A DNA stretch of 64,000 bases from Variovorax paradoxus (GTDB lineage: Bacteria > Pseudomonadota > Gammaproteobacteria > Burkholderiales > Burkholderiaceae_C): NCBI RefSeq assembly GCF_024734665.1, contig NZ_CP102931.1, positions 3,842,001 through 3,906,000 on the forward strand, given 5' to 3'. Below the pieces are notes generated by a model that did not search any database, was not told the DNA's origin, and saw only the letters and a program-made list of their open reading frames with translations. This document shows positions 8,307-17,398 of this stretch, piece after piece (positions within the stretch are counted from its first letter, which is position 1; the number at the start of each line of letters is the position of its first letter). A program made the position numbers and the translations under genes.

Positions 8307-9095
8307 ATGAACTCCACGATCTGGATGAATCCCGCCGATCTGCGCCGCGAGATCCGGGAAGGCCGCTTCAGGGGCCCGACCGCAGGCCACAGCCCTGGCT
8401 ACACACAGGGCAACCTGGCGATCCTGCCGCGCGAATTCGCCGAAGAGTTCCTGCGCTTTTGCCGCCTCAATCCGAAGGCCTGCCCGGTGATCGGCGTCAG
8501 CGAGCCCGGCGACTGGCGCGTGCCCGAGCTTGGCGAGGTAGACCTGCGCACCGATGCGCCGGCGTATTGCGTCTTCCGCGACGGCGAGCTGGCCGGCGAA
8601 GTGCTCGACCTGCGCGAACTGTGGACCACCGGCATGGTCGGCTTCGTCATCGGATGCTCGATGTCCTTCGAAGAAGCCTTGCTGGAGGCCGGACTTCCGA
8701 TACGCCACATCGAGCAGGCCACCACCGTGCCGATGTACGACACCAGCATCGCCAACGTGCCGAGCGGTCGCTTCGGCGGCACGATGGTCGTGAGCATGCG
8801 GCCGATGACGCCGCAGCAGGCCATCCGCGCGATCCAGATCACATCGCGCTTTCCTGGCGTGCACGGCGCGCCGGTGCATTTCGGCGACCCGGCGGCCATC
8901 GGCATCCGGGACATCGAGCAGCCCGACTACGGTGAGCGCTCCGAGATCCGACCTGGCGAAGTGCCGGTGTTCTGGGCCTGCGGCGTGACCCCGCAACGCG
9001 CGATTCGCACAGCGCGCCCGAAACTTGCAATCACCCACAAACCTGGGCAGATGCTGGTCTCGGACGTCCGCAACAGCCACCTCGCGGTTTTCTGA
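8307..9095 (+). CDS. DUF1445 putative hydro-lyase / D-glutamate cyclase-like protein
   Basis: A 262-residue DUF1445 protein (YcsI family, about 265 residues). It shows [19 protein letters not shown] near residue 28, then [35 protein letters not shown] and the late FWACGVTPQ with [12 protein letters not shown] at the end. The related domain in the mitochondrial enzyme DGLUCY turns D-glutamate into 5-oxo-D-proline, and bacterial copies often sit with 5-oxoprolinase genes as here. The ATG at 8307 was preferred over an upstream TTG at 8283 because homology begins there and a GAGAA site precedes it. It opens the plus-strand arm and is followed 55 bp later by a Liv binding protein. Confidence 0.88.
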   Translation: MNSTIWMNPADLRREIREGRFRGPTAGHSPGYTQGNLAILPREFAEEFLRFCRLNPKACPVIGVSEPGDWRVPELGEVDLRTDAPAYCVFRDGELAGEVLDLRELWTTGMVGFVIGCSMSFEEALLEAGLPIRHIEQATTVPMYDTSIANVPSGRFGGTMVVSMRPMTPQQAIRAIQITSRFPGVHGAPVHFGDPAAIGIRDIEQPDYGERSEIRPGEVPVFWACGVTPQRAIRTARPKLAITHKPGQMLVSDVRNSHLAVF

Positions 9096-9150
9096 CCCTT
9101 CATCGCTTTCACGCTTCCCGATCCACCCCTGAAGTACCGGAGATTCATTC

Positions 9151-10398
9151 ATGAAACGCAGACAGGCCCTCATTGGCATCGCCGGCACCGTGGCATTGAA
9201 CGGTGCCTTCACCCAGGCCCTGGCCCAGAAAGGCGAGGTCGTCATCGGCGTGATCTACCCGTTGACGGGGTCCAGCGCGCAGGTCGGCGTGGACAGCAAG
9301 CACGCGATCGACACCGCACTTGAAATCATCAACACCGCCAGCACGCTCGACCTGCCTGGCGCCAAAAATGCCGGCCTTGCAGGCCTGGGCAACGCAAAGG
9401 TACGGGTGGTCTACGCCGACCACCAGGGCGACCCGCAAAAGGGCCGCTCCGAGGCAGAACGCCTGATCACGCAGGAAAACGTCTGCACCATCGTGGGTGC
9501 ATTCCACTCGGCCGTCTCCGCCACGGTGAGCGCCACCTGCGAACGCTACGAGGTGCCCTATCTCTGTGCCGATTCTTCTTCCCCGAGCCTGAGCCGGCGC
9601 GGCCTGAAGTACTTCTTTCGCACCTCCGCGCATGACGAGATGTTCAGCGAGGCCATGTTCGACTTCATGGACGCGATGAAGAGCAAGGGCAAGCCGATCG
9701 GCAGCGTCGGCATCTTCTACGAAGACACCATCTTCGGCACCGACTCGTCCGCCGTGCAGCGCAAGCTGGCCAACGAGCGGGGCTACAAGATCGCCTGCGA
9801 CATCAAGTACCGCGCCAACTCGCCCTCGCTGAGCGCCGAGGCGCAGCAGATCAAGACGGCCAACCCCGACGTCCTGCTGCCCTCCAGCTACACCAGCGAC
9901 GCAATCCTGCTGACCAATGCGATGGCGTCGATCGGCTACAAGCCGAAGAACCTCGTGACGCAAGCGGCCGGATATATCGAGAAGCCCACGCTCGAATCGG
10001 TGGGCGACAAGCTCCAGGGCATGATCTCCCGCGCCAGCTTCTCCGCTGACATGGGCGACAAGCGGCCGTCGGCCAAGGCCGTGAACGACATGTTCAAGGC
10101 GCGCGCCGGACGCGACCTCAACGACCAGACCTCGCGGGTATTCACCGCGATGATGGTGCTGGCGGAGGCCATAGACCGCGCCAAATCGGTCGAGCCGAAG
10201 AAGATCCGCGAAGCGCTGGTTGCCACCGACATTCCCGGCGAAAAAACCATCATGCCGTGGAAGCGCGTGAAGTTCGACGCCACGGGCCAGAACACATTTG
10301 CCAGCCCCGTGCTGATCCAGTTCAAGGCAGGCAAGTTCTCGACGGTGTTTCCGTTCGAAGTCGCAACCGCGACGCCGGTCTGGCCGATGAACCCATGA
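9151..10398 (+). CDS. Branched-chain-type ABC transporter substrate-binding protein
   Basis: A 415-residue periplasmic binding protein of the LivJ type. The N-terminus MKRRQALIGIAG followed by a hydrophobic run and ALAQ is a signal peptide with a twin arginine-like start. The mature part begins EVVIGVIYPLTGSSAQVG, the usual opening of this family. It is first of a five-gene set (binding protein, two permeases, two ATPases) lying after the cyclase-like gene. Given the pxp genes across the promoter, 5-oxoproline, D-glutamate or a related acid is a reasonable ligand; this is inferred from context only. Confidence 0.92.
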   Translation: MKRRQALIGIAGTVALNGAFTQALAQKGEVVIGVIYPLTGSSAQVGVDSKHAIDTALEIINTASTLDLPGAKNAGLAGLGNAKVRVVYADHQGDPQKGRSEAERLITQENVCTIVGAFHSAVSATVSATCERYEVPYLCADSSSPSLSRRGLKYFFRTSAHDEMFSEAMFDFMDAMKSKGKPIGSVGIFYEDTIFGTDSSAVQRKLANERGYKIACDIKYRANSPSLSAEAQQIKTANPDVLLPSSYTSDAILLTNAMASIGYKPKNLVTQAAGYIEKPTLESVGDKLQGMISRASFSADMGDKRPSAKAVNDMFKARAGRDLNDQTSRVFTAMMVLAEAIDRAKSVEPKKIREALVATDIPGEKTIMPWKRVKFDATGQNTFASPVLIQFKAGKFSTVFPFEVATATPVWPMNP

Positions 10399-11273
10399 CC
10401 GCCTCCGCCCTGCCGCAGATCCTGGCCACCGGCTTGTTGATGGGGCTGATCTACGCCCTCATCGCCGCCGGGCTCTCGCTCATCTTCGGGCTGATGGACG
10501 TGGTGAACTTCGCCCACGGCGAGTTCCTCATGCTCGCCATGTACGCGACCTTCGGCTTCGCGGTGTTCGCGCACCTCGATCCGGTGCTTTCGCTGCCGCT
10601 GGTGGCGGCCGTCATGTTCATCGTCGGCGCGAGCGTTTATGCGGGCGTGGTGCGGCATGCAATGCGCTCCAAGGTCAACACGGGCATGGTCCAGATCTTC
10701 TCGACCTTCGGCCTGGCGACGCTGATCCAGGGCGGTGCGCAGTTCTTCTTCACGCCGGACTTCCGCAATGTCGACCACACCTGGCTCAGCGCGAAGACGC
10801 TCGATCTCGGCGGCATCTTCCTGCCCTGGTCGCAGATCTTCGGCGGCCTCATCTCGCTGGTCGCCTTCGGCGGCCTGTACCTGATGATGACGCGCACCGA
10901 CTTCGGCCGGGCGCTGGAGGCCACGCGCGAGGACAAGGGCGCGGTCGCGCTGGTCGGCATCGACAGCAACCGCGTGTTCGCGCTCGGCTGGGGCCTGGGT
11001 GCGGCGCTGGTCGGCGTGGCGGGCGCGGTGCTCGCGACCTCGTACGCCATTCATCCCCAGGTGGGCGCCGGCTTCGCAACCATTGCCTACATCACCGTCG
11101 CACTCGGCGGCTTCGGAAGCGTGTTCGGTGCGCTCGTCGCGGGCATCGTCGTCGGGCTGGTCGAAGCCCTCACCGCCAACACCCTGCCGCCGGCCATGAA
11201 ATCGATGGGCATCTACGCGCTCTATCTGGTCGTCATTTTTCTTCGCCCGCAGGGGCTGTTCGGGAAGCTTTGA
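10395..11273 (+). CDS. Branched-chain-type ABC transporter permease, LivH type
   Basis: A 292-residue inner-membrane permease with about eight hydrophobic segments. It begins with the LivH pattern LMGLIYALIAAGLSLIFG and carries VNFAHGEFLML, the conserved early loop. The ATG overlaps the binding-protein stop as ATGA, so the start is set by coupling. The C-terminal IYALYLVVIFLRPQGLFGKL is also typical. It forms the membrane channel with the LivM-type protein encoded next. Confidence 0.93.
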   Translation: MTASALPQILATGLLMGLIYALIAAGLSLIFGLMDVVNFAHGEFLMLAMYATFGFAVFAHLDPVLSLPLVAAVMFIVGASVYAGVVRHAMRSKVNTGMVQIFSTFGLATLIQGGAQFFFTPDFRNVDHTWLSAKTLDLGGIFLPWSQIFGGLISLVAFGGLYLMMTRTDFGRALEATREDKGAVALVGIDSNRVFALGWGLGAALVGVAGAVLATSYAIHPQVGAGFATIAYITVALGGFGSVFGALVAGIVVGLVEALTANTLPPAMKSMGIYALYLVVIFLRPQGLFGKL

Positions 11274-12313
11274 TGTCCATGTCCATCCCATCTTCCCCTG
11301 CGGCCGTGTCGCCTTCTTCAACGCCTTCGCTGGCCGGCGTCACCCGGCATCGGCGCCGCCAGCTCATCGAGGCAGTGGTGGTGTTCGCACTCATCGCGCT
11401 GCTTCCCCTGCTGGTGAAGAACGCCTACCTGCGCAACGTGATCGTGCTGACGCTGATGTACGCCGCCCTCGCCCAGAGCTGGAACATCCTCGGCGGCTAC
11501 TGCGGCCAGATCTCGCTCGGCCACGCGCTGTACTTCGGCGTTGGCGCGTATGCGGTCAGCAAGCTCTACGTGAGCTACGGCGTACTGCCCTGGTTCGGCA
11601 TGCTCGCCGGTGGCGGGCTGGCGGTGTTGCTGGCCCTGGCGCTCGGCTACGGCACCTTCCGGCTGAAGGGCCACTACTTCTCGATCGCGACCCTGGTGAT
11701 CGCCGAGATGGGGCTGCTGATCGTCCACAACTGGGACTGGCTCGGCGGCGCCACGGGCATCCAGTGGCCCTTCGGCCCTGACAGCTGGGCCACGCTGCAG
11801 TTTGCGCGAGACAAGACGCCCTACATCTTCTTCGCGCTCGGGCTGCTCGTCGTGACCTGGCTGCTGACCTTCTTCATCGAAGGCTCGAAATGGGGCTACT
11901 GGTGGCGCGCCGTGAAGGACCATCCCGAAGCCGCCGAAAGCCTCGGCGTGACCGTGTTCCGATCCAAGATGGCGGCCGCCGCGCTGTCGGCCTTCTTCAC
12001 CGCGATTGGCGGCGGCTTCTATGCGGCCTTCGTGTCCTATGTCGATCCCGACAGCGTGATGCACTTCCGGTTCTCGCTGCTGATGGTGCTGCCCGTGGTG
12101 CTCGGCGGTATCGGCACGCTGTGGGGGCCGATCCTCGGCGCTGCGATTCTCGTGCCGCTCTCGGAGTTCACGCGCAGCTACGTCGGCGGCTCCGGCGGCG
12201 GCCTCGACCTGATGCTGTACGGCGGCCTCGTCATGGCTGTGGCGCTGCTCAAGCCCGAAGGGCTGATCAAGCTGTTCGCCAGGAAGACCCGGATCCGGGA
12301 GGCTGCACGATGA
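11273..12313 (+). CDS. Branched-chain-type ABC transporter permease, LivM type
   Basis: A 346-residue permease with a hydrophilic N-terminal leader of about 35 residues followed by eight to ten membrane segments. LivM hallmarks are [28 protein letters not shown], seen in part around residues 65-90, and the late [15 protein letters not shown]. The ATG at 11273 shares its first base with the preceding stop (TGATG); an in-frame ATG follows at 11279. It pairs with the LivH-type protein. Confidence 0.92.
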   Translation: MSMSIPSSPAAVSPSSTPSLAGVTRHRRRQLIEAVVVFALIALLPLLVKNAYLRNVIVLTLMYAALAQSWNILGGYCGQISLGHALYFGVGAYAVSKLYVSYGVLPWFGMLAGGGLAVLLALALGYGTFRLKGHYFSIATLVIAEMGLLIVHNWDWLGGATGIQWPFGPDSWATLQFARDKTPYIFFALGLLVVTWLLTFFIEGSKWGYWWRAVKDHPEAAESLGVTVFRSKMAAAALSAFFTAIGGGFYAAFVSYVDPDSVMHFRFSLLMVLPVVLGGIGTLWGPILGAAILVPLSEFTRSYVGGSGGGLDLMLYGGLVMAVALLKPEGLIKLFARKTRIREAAR

Positions 12314-13041
12314 GCATCGACATTCTTCTGGAGACGATCGACGTCACGCGCCGCTTCGGCGGCCTCGTCGCGAACCGGGACGTGAGCATCCGCGTGCACC
12401 GGGGCGAGATCCTCGGGCTGATCGGGCCCAACGGCGCGGGCAAGTCGACCCTGTTCAACCTGATCGCCGGCGCCTATCTGCCGACCTCGGGCAGCATCCG
12501 CTTCGACGGCCGCGACATCACCGAACTGCCGGCCACGCGCCGCTGCGCGCTCGGCATTGCGCGCACCTACCAGGTCCCGCGCTCCTTCGATTCCATGACG
12601 GTGCTGGAGAACGTGATGGTCGGCGGCTTCGTGCGCCACGCCTCTTCGAAGGCGGCTCGCCTGGCGGCACTGCAGGTGCTCGACTTCACCGGCCTCTCGC
12701 GCACGGCCGGCACCCTCACCGGCGAGCTCACGCCACCCGAGAAACGTCGCCTGGAGGTTGCACGGGCGCTGGCCACCGAACCCAAGCTGCTGCTGCTCGA
12801 CGAAGTGCTCACGGGCCTCACGCCGAGCGAGGCGCAATTGGGCGTCGAACTGATCCGGCGCGTGCGCGACGCGGGCATCACCGTGGTCATGGTCGAGCAT
12901 GTGATGCAGATCGTGATGCCGCTGGTCGACCGCGCCATCGTCCTCAACCTCGGCACCGTCCTCGCCAGCGGCAGCCCCGCTGACGTCGTGCGCGACCCGG
13001 CGGTGATCTCCGCCTACCTGGGAACACGCCATGCTGCTTGA
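12310..13041 (+). CDS. Branched-chain-type ABC transporter ATP-binding protein, LivG type
   Basis: A 243-residue ATPase with Walker [10 protein letters not shown] near residue 40. The signature region reads [16 protein letters not shown] instead of LSGGQ, and Walker B reads [15 protein letters not shown] with valine where most have proline. Such changes recur in a Liv subgroup; the catalytic Glu and the H-loop (VMVEHVM) are kept. It starts in an ATGA overlap with the LivM-type gene and overlaps the next ATPase gene by 11 bases, so the operon is tightly coupled. Confidence 0.93.
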   Translation: MSIDILLETIDVTRRFGGLVANRDVSIRVHRGEILGLIGPNGAGKSTLFNLIAGAYLPTSGSIRFDGRDITELPATRRCALGIARTYQVPRSFDSMTVLENVMVGGFVRHASSKAARLAALQVLDFTGLSRTAGTLTGELTPPEKRRLEVARALATEPKLLLLDEVLTGLTPSEAQLGVELIRRVRDAGITVVMVEHVMQIVMPLVDRAIVLNLGTVLASGSPADVVRDPAVISAYLGTRHAA

Positions 13042-13738
13042 AGTCAGTGGCCTGACCACCGCCTATGCCGGCATGGTCGCCATCGCCGATATCTCGGTGT
13101 CCGTGAACGAAGGCGAGATCGTCGTCGTGGCCGGTGCCAACGGCGCCGGCAAGTCGACCCTGCTCCAGTCGATTGCCGGGCTGGTCAAGACGCAGTCGGG
13201 CCAGGTCCGCTTCGCCGGCGAGACCATCGATGCCCTGCCCGGCCACCAGATCGCCGCACGCGGGCTGGCGTTCGTTCCCGAGAGCCGGCGGCTGTTTCCG
13301 CGCCTGTCGGTGGAAGACAACCTGCGCCTGGGCAGCTACCTGCATCGCAAGAAGGCAGACCGCGACGCACCGCTGGCCCAGGTGTTCACGCTGTTTCCGC
13401 GCTTGAAGGAGCGCCTGAAGCAACGGGCGGAGACGCTGTCGGGTGGCGAGCAGCAGATGCTGGCCATCGGCCGCGCCTTGATGACGCGACCGCGTCTTCT
13501 GATGCTGGACGAACCCTCGCAAGGAATCATGCCCAAGCTGGTCGACGAAATCTTCGAGGCCGTCCTGACGATTCGCAAGGCTGGCGTGACTGTGCTTCTG
13601 GTCGAGCAGCGCCTGGCTGAAAGCCTGGAGATCGCGGAGCGTGCCTACGTGCTGCAGACAGGCCGACTGATGCTGTCGGGCAAGGCAGCCGAGGTGCGCG
13701 ACAACCCCGAAGTACGTCGCGTGTATCTGGGCATGTGA
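13031..13738 (+). CDS. Branched-chain-type ABC transporter ATP-binding protein, LivF type
   Basis: A 235-residue ATPase with Walker A GANGAGKST, a canonical signature LSGGEQQMLAIGRAL and Walker B LMLDEPSQGI. It matches LivF in length and in its start ([14 protein letters not shown]). It overlaps the LivG-type gene by 11 bases and closes the transporter set. The next gene is an unrelated TRAP-type binding protein 31 bp on. Confidence 0.93.
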   Translation: MLLEVSGLTTAYAGMVAIADISVSVNEGEIVVVAGANGAGKSTLLQSIAGLVKTQSGQVRFAGETIDALPGHQIAARGLAFVPESRRLFPRLSVEDNLRLGSYLHRKKADRDAPLAQVFTLFPRLKERLKQRAETLSGGEQQMLAIGRALMTRPRLLMLDEPSQGIMPKLVDEIFEAVLTIRKAGVTVLLVEQRLAESLEIAERAYVLQTGRLMLSGKAAEVRDNPEVRRVYLGM

Positions 13739-13769
13739 CCCTTCTTCGCAGCATCAACTGAGGCCATTC

Positions 13770-14756
13770 ATGAACCATCGAGTCACTCGTCGTACCTTTA
13801 CCCTGCTGGCGTGCGGCGCGGGGGCTCTTTCCACCGCACGCGGTGCAACTGTTTGGCGGATCGCAACGGGATACCCGCTGGAGAACTTTCACACGGCCAA
13901 TCTCATTGCGATGGCCAAGGATGTTGAGCTCGCGACGCAGGGGCAGCTTCATATCGACGTCTATCCCAAAAACTCCCTCTATGCGCTGAACGCCATTCAG
14001 TCCGCCGTGCAGGACGGAAAAGTCGAAGCTGGCGAAGTCATCATGAGCAGTCTTGTCGCCGACCTTCCGATCGCGGGCGCAGATTCGGTTCCATTCATCA
14101 CCGACAGCTATGCCGATGCACTTCGGCTCTGGCGAATTCAGCGTCCCCTGATCGAGAAAGCCTTCGCAAGTCGGGGATTGGAAGTTCTTTATGCCGTGCC
14201 GTGGCCACCGCAAGGCTTGTACTCGACCCGACCGCTTGGCGGATTGGGGGACATGCGTGGCATGCGAATGCGCACATTCAACGCAAACACCGCAAAGATC
14301 GCAACGCTCATGGGCACCGAAGCCGTCGATGTTCCGGCTACCGAACTCAACAAGGCACTCGCTGATGGACGCATCGACTGCATGATGACGTCCGCCGTGA
14401 CTGGAGTGGAAAGCCGTGCATGGCAGTCCATGCACTACTTCTACGAAATCAATGCGTTCTTTCCCAAGAACATCGTGTTTGCCAACAAGAAGGCATGGGA
14501 CGCCATTGGCGCCCCTTTGCGCGAGGCATTGAAGAACGCGAGCGCAGCGGCAGAACTTCGCGGATGGTCCAACAGCACATCGGTTGCCGCTCAGTCCCTG
14601 GAAGAATTGAAGCGAAACGGCATGAAGATCGAATCACCTTCCTATTTGTTCGGTCGAGACGTCAAGCGTCTCGGGGAACGTTTTTCGCTGGATTGGGTGA
14701 AGCAAGTGGGCGTATCCGCCAACGATGTCTTCATTCCCTATTTCGACAAGCGATAG
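13770..14756 (+). CDS. TRAP transporter substrate-binding protein, DctP type (orphan)
   Basis: A 328-residue DctP-family binding protein with an N-terminal twin-arginine stretch RRTFTLLACGAGALS. Family features include ATGYPLENFHTANL after the signal, MRGMRMRTF with the carboxylate-binding arginines, and a central NIVFANKKAWDAI. No DctQ or DctM membrane genes adjoin it, so it must work with a TRAP permease elsewhere or has been stranded. Its codon use looks less GC-biased than its neighbours. Its last 19 bases overlap the convergent LysR gene. Confidence 0.88.
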   Translation: MNHRVTRRTFTLLACGAGALSTARGATVWRIATGYPLENFHTANLIAMAKDVELATQGQLHIDVYPKNSLYALNAIQSAVQDGKVEAGEVIMSSLVADLPIAGADSVPFITDSYADALRLWRIQRPLIEKAFASRGLEVLYAVPWPPQGLYSTRPLGGLGDMRGMRMRTFNANTAKIATLMGTEAVDVPATELNKALADGRIDCMMTSAVTGVESRAWQSMHYFYEINAFFPKNIVFANKKAWDAIGAPLREALKNASAAAELRGWSNSTSVAAQSLEELKRNGMKIESPSYLFGRDVKRLGERFSLDWVKQVGVSANDVFIPYFDKR

Positions 14757-15658
14757 ATATCTCCCGGATCCGTCTCGCGACGCCGGAAATCCAGCTCCTG
14801 AAGAACTTCTGCCGTACCGCGGACGAGACGGGTGGCCGGACGCGCGGTTGGTGTTGCAAGCACCAACGCATTCCAGATGCCGGGCGGCCCGATCGGCGCC
14901 CGCGGCAGTGCTTCGCCACCGGGCGCACCCAGGGCGCTCTCCGGAAGAATCGTGCACCCGACCCCGGTTGCAACGAGCGCAAGCACGGTGTGGACAGCCC
15001 CCACCTCTGCAAGCACCTGGAGCTCGATGCGACGCGGGCCAAGCACGGAGTCGAGCAGGTGCCGGATTGCGTTTGGCGCGCTGGGCAGCACCATCGGGTA
15101 GTTCGCAAGTGCCGCCAGGCCGACGCGTGCCGGCAGCTTGCTCTTGGGCGGCGCTACCAACAATAGCTTTTCGCGCATCAACGGCTGAAAGCTCAGCTGG
15201 GGCGAAGCGGCGGGATCGAACAGCAGCGCCAGATCCAGCCGCCCCGCGATCAGGGATTCGCGCAGTGCGACGCTCAGGCCTTCGAGGATGGTGATGACTG
15301 CGCGCGGAAACCTCTCCCGGAACTGCTGGATCAGGGGCGTGCTCAAGCCCAGGGCCACCCGCGGCGGCATGCCGACCACGATACGGCCACCAGGACTCTC
15401 GTCCAGTTCCTGCAATTCGTCGCGGGCACGACGGGAGATGTCCAGCATCGCGCGTGCGTGAACGAGCAGCGCAGCGCCTGCATCCGTCGTGGTCACGCCG
15501 CGTCCGGTTCTCACCAGCAAGCGTTGCCCGAGATCTGCCTCCAGCAAGGCGATCTGCCTGCTCAGGCTGGGCTGCGCCAGGTTGAGCGCCACGGCGCCCC
15601 GGCTGAAGCTCCCCGCATCGGCCACGGTGACGAAATACAGAAGCTGACGTAACTCCAT
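14738..15658 (-). CDS. LysR-type transcriptional regulator
   Basis: A 306-residue LysR regulator opening MELRQLLYFVTVADAGSFS, with the helix-turn-helix at about residues 18-37 and an effector domain after residue 90. It is divergent from the amidohydrolase-SDR-Bug operon and a T-N11-A palindrome lies in the 70-bp gap, so it most likely regulates that operon. The effector domain matches the CbsR/NAC-type group in its RIVVGMPPRVALGLSTPL segment. Its 3' end overlaps the TRAP binding-protein gene by 19 bases. Confidence 0.92.
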   Translation of the reverse strand: MELRQLLYFVTVADAGSFSRGAVALNLAQPSLSRQIALLEADLGQRLLVRTGRGVTTTDAGAALLVHARAMLDISRRARDELQELDESPGGRIVVGMPPRVALGLSTPLIQQFRERFPRAVITILEGLSVALRESLIAGRLDLALLFDPAASPQLSFQPLMREKLLLVAPPKSKLPARVGLAALANYPMVLPSAPNAIRHLLDSVLGPRRIELQVLAEVGAVHTVLALVATGVGCTILPESALGAPGGEALPRAPIGPPGIWNALVLATPTARPATRLVRGTAEVLQELDFRRRETDPGDIYRLSK

Positions 15659-15664
15659 AGGAAT

Positions 15665-15677
15665 TCAGCATAGCTGA
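15665..15677. promoter_or_regulatory. Candidate LysR operator (T-N11-A palindrome)
   Basis: TCAGC and GCTGA form a perfect 5-bp inverted repeat around ATA and fit T-N11-A exactly. The site is 7 bp before the LysR start and 52 bp before the divergent amidohydrolase start, suiting autoregulation and activation of the operon. Confidence 0.55.
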
Positions 15678-15728
15678 TATAGGCATGCCGTCCTTACGCC
15701 GGTTGCTATCGATGGGGAAACTGCCTGC

Positions 15729-16568
15729 ATGACCTCCCCCCTTCCCCCAGGCGCCTGCAACGCCCACTGTCATGTGTTCGGGCCCGGCGCGCGCTTCCCT
15801 TACGCCCCGGATGCCGCCTTCGTTCCCGAAGCAGATGCGCCGAAGGAAGCCCTGTACGCGCTGAACGACCGCCTCGGCCTGCAACGCTGCGTGGTCGTGC
15901 AGTCGACCTGCCACGGCTTCGACAACCGCGCCGCCGAGGACGCAGTTGCGTCGCGGCCCTCGAGCTACCGGGCGATCGCCCTGCTGCCGACCGACGTCGA
16001 CGACGCAGAACTCGAGCGGCTCCACGCCGCGGGCTTTCGTGGCGTCCGCTTCAACTTCATGGGCCACCTCGGCCGGCACGCGGACATGGAGGACGTCCTG
16101 TCGTTGGCGGGCCGCTTCGCGCCGCTTGGCTGGCACCTGCAGATTCACGGCGATCCCGCGCTGCTCACGAACCTGGCGCCCGCGCTGCGTCGCTCGCCCA
16201 CGCCGGTGGTCATCGACCACATCGGGCGCATCGACGCGGCGTTGGGTCTTGACCAGCCAGATTTCCAGGTGCTGCTGCGGCTGATGGCGGATGAGCGCTT
16301 CTGGGTCAAGGTGAGCGGCATGGACCGCATCACGCGGCTGGGCCCGCCCTACGCCGACGCCCAGCCCTTTGCCCGAACGCTGGTCGCCGAGTTCGGCGAC
16401 CGGGTCGTATGGGGCAACGATTGGCCTCACCCGAACCACGCCGGCCCCATTCCCGACGAGCAGCAACTCGTCGACCTCATTGCCGAGATCGCCCCCACGG
16501 AATCTGCGCGCCACGCGCTGCTGGTCGGCAATCCGGAACGCCTTTATCAGTTTGGAGACAGGCCATGA
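15729..16568 (+). CDS. Amidohydrolase family protein, 2-pyrone-4,6-dicarboxylate lactonase-like
   Basis: A 279-residue amidohydrolase-2 enzyme. It opens with NAHCHVFGP, the metal-site HxH seen in LigI lactonases, then GFRGVRFNFMGH, LQIHGDP, VIDHIGRID and WGNDWPHPN with the late catalytic Asp. LigI-like enzymes hydrolyse cyclic lactones from aromatic breakdown. It is first of an operon with an SDR (ATGA overlap) and a Bug-type binding protein. A lactone made by the SDR would be a sensible substrate; this is inference from order only. Confidence 0.85.
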   Translation: MTSPLPPGACNAHCHVFGPGARFPYAPDAAFVPEADAPKEALYALNDRLGLQRCVVVQSTCHGFDNRAAEDAVASRPSSYRAIALLPTDVDDAELERLHAAGFRGVRFNFMGHLGRHADMEDVLSLAGRFAPLGWHLQIHGDPALLTNLAPALRRSPTPVVIDHIGRIDAALGLDQPDFQVLLRLMADERFWVKVSGMDRITRLGPPYADAQPFARTLVAEFGDRVVWGNDWPHPNHAGPIPDEQQLVDLIAEIAPTESARHALLVGNPERLYQFGDRP

Positions 16569-17365
16569 GCCTTCGATTCGAGAACAAGGTCGCCATCGTG
16601 ACCGGCGCCGGTTGCGTCGGCGCCGGCTGGGGCAATGGCCGCGCCATCGCCGTGCGCCTCGCCCAGGAGGGCGCCAGGGTCCTGGCGGTCGATCGCGACC
16701 GCGCCCGGCTCGACGAGACGCTCGAGTTGGCCGGCGACGCCCGCGCGTCGATCACGCCATGGGTCTGCGACGTCACGAACAGCGAGAGCGTGGCGGCCAT
16801 GGCGGCCGCGTGTCTGGACACGTACGGGACGATCGACGTCCTCGTCAACAACGTGGGTGGGTCCGCAGCGGGCGGGCCGGTGGAGCTGCCTGAAGAAACA
16901 TGGGATCTGCAGATCGACACCAACCTCAAGAGCGTGTTCCTGACCTGCAAGCATGTGCTTCCCACGATGCTGGCGAAGGGCGCGGGTTCGATCGTCAATA
17001 TCTCCTCGACTTCCGGCCTGCGCTGGACCGGCAGCGCGCAGGTGGCGTACGCCGCGACCAAGGCCGGCGTCATCCAGATGTCGCGCGTGATCGCGGTCCA
17101 GCACGCGGCCAAGGGGGTCCGGGTCAACAGCGTCGTGCCGGGGCAGCTGCACACGCCGATGGTCGAAACACGCCTGGCTAAGCAGCGCGCAGGCGGTGAC
17201 GTCGACGCACTGCTGGCCCAGCGCCAGAAACGCATTCCACTCGGCTTCATGGGCGACGGCCGGGACACGGCGAGCGCGGTACTGTTCCTGGCCAGCGACG
17301 AGGCCCGGTTCATCACCGGCACCGAACTGATCGTCGACGGCGGCATGACCGCGCGCTGCGACTGA
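16565..17365 (+). CDS. SDR family NAD(P)-dependent oxidoreductase
   Basis: A 266-residue classical short-chain dehydrogenase. The cofactor loop begins TGAG but is lengthened (CVGAGWGNGRA) compared with TGxxxGIG. NNVGG follows at 95-99, the catalytic serine is in NISSTSG, and Y162 and K166 form YAATK. The start ATG overlaps the amidohydrolase stop as ATGA. It probably oxidises a hydroxyl on the operon's substrate, perhaps a sugar-like lactol; the cofactor cannot be told from the sequence alone. Confidence 0.9.
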   Translation: MSLRFENKVAIVTGAGCVGAGWGNGRAIAVRLAQEGARVLAVDRDRARLDETLELAGDARASITPWVCDVTNSESVAAMAAACLDTYGTIDVLVNNVGGSAAGGPVELPEETWDLQIDTNLKSVFLTCKHVLPTMLAKGAGSIVNISSTSGLRWTGSAQVAYAATKAGVIQMSRVIAVQHAAKGVRVNSVVPGQLHTPMVETRLAKQRAGGDVDALLAQRQKRIPLGFMGDGRDTASAVLFLASDEARFITGTELIVDGGMTARCD

Positions 17366-17398
17366 GATTCGAGCTACCCCAAAAAAACGGAGACATTC

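Noticed and set aside
13739..14756. Possibility that the TRAP binding protein belongs to the Liv operon as a second receptor
   Set aside because: TRAP and ABC systems do not share binding proteins in known cases; closeness of 31 bp alone is not enough.
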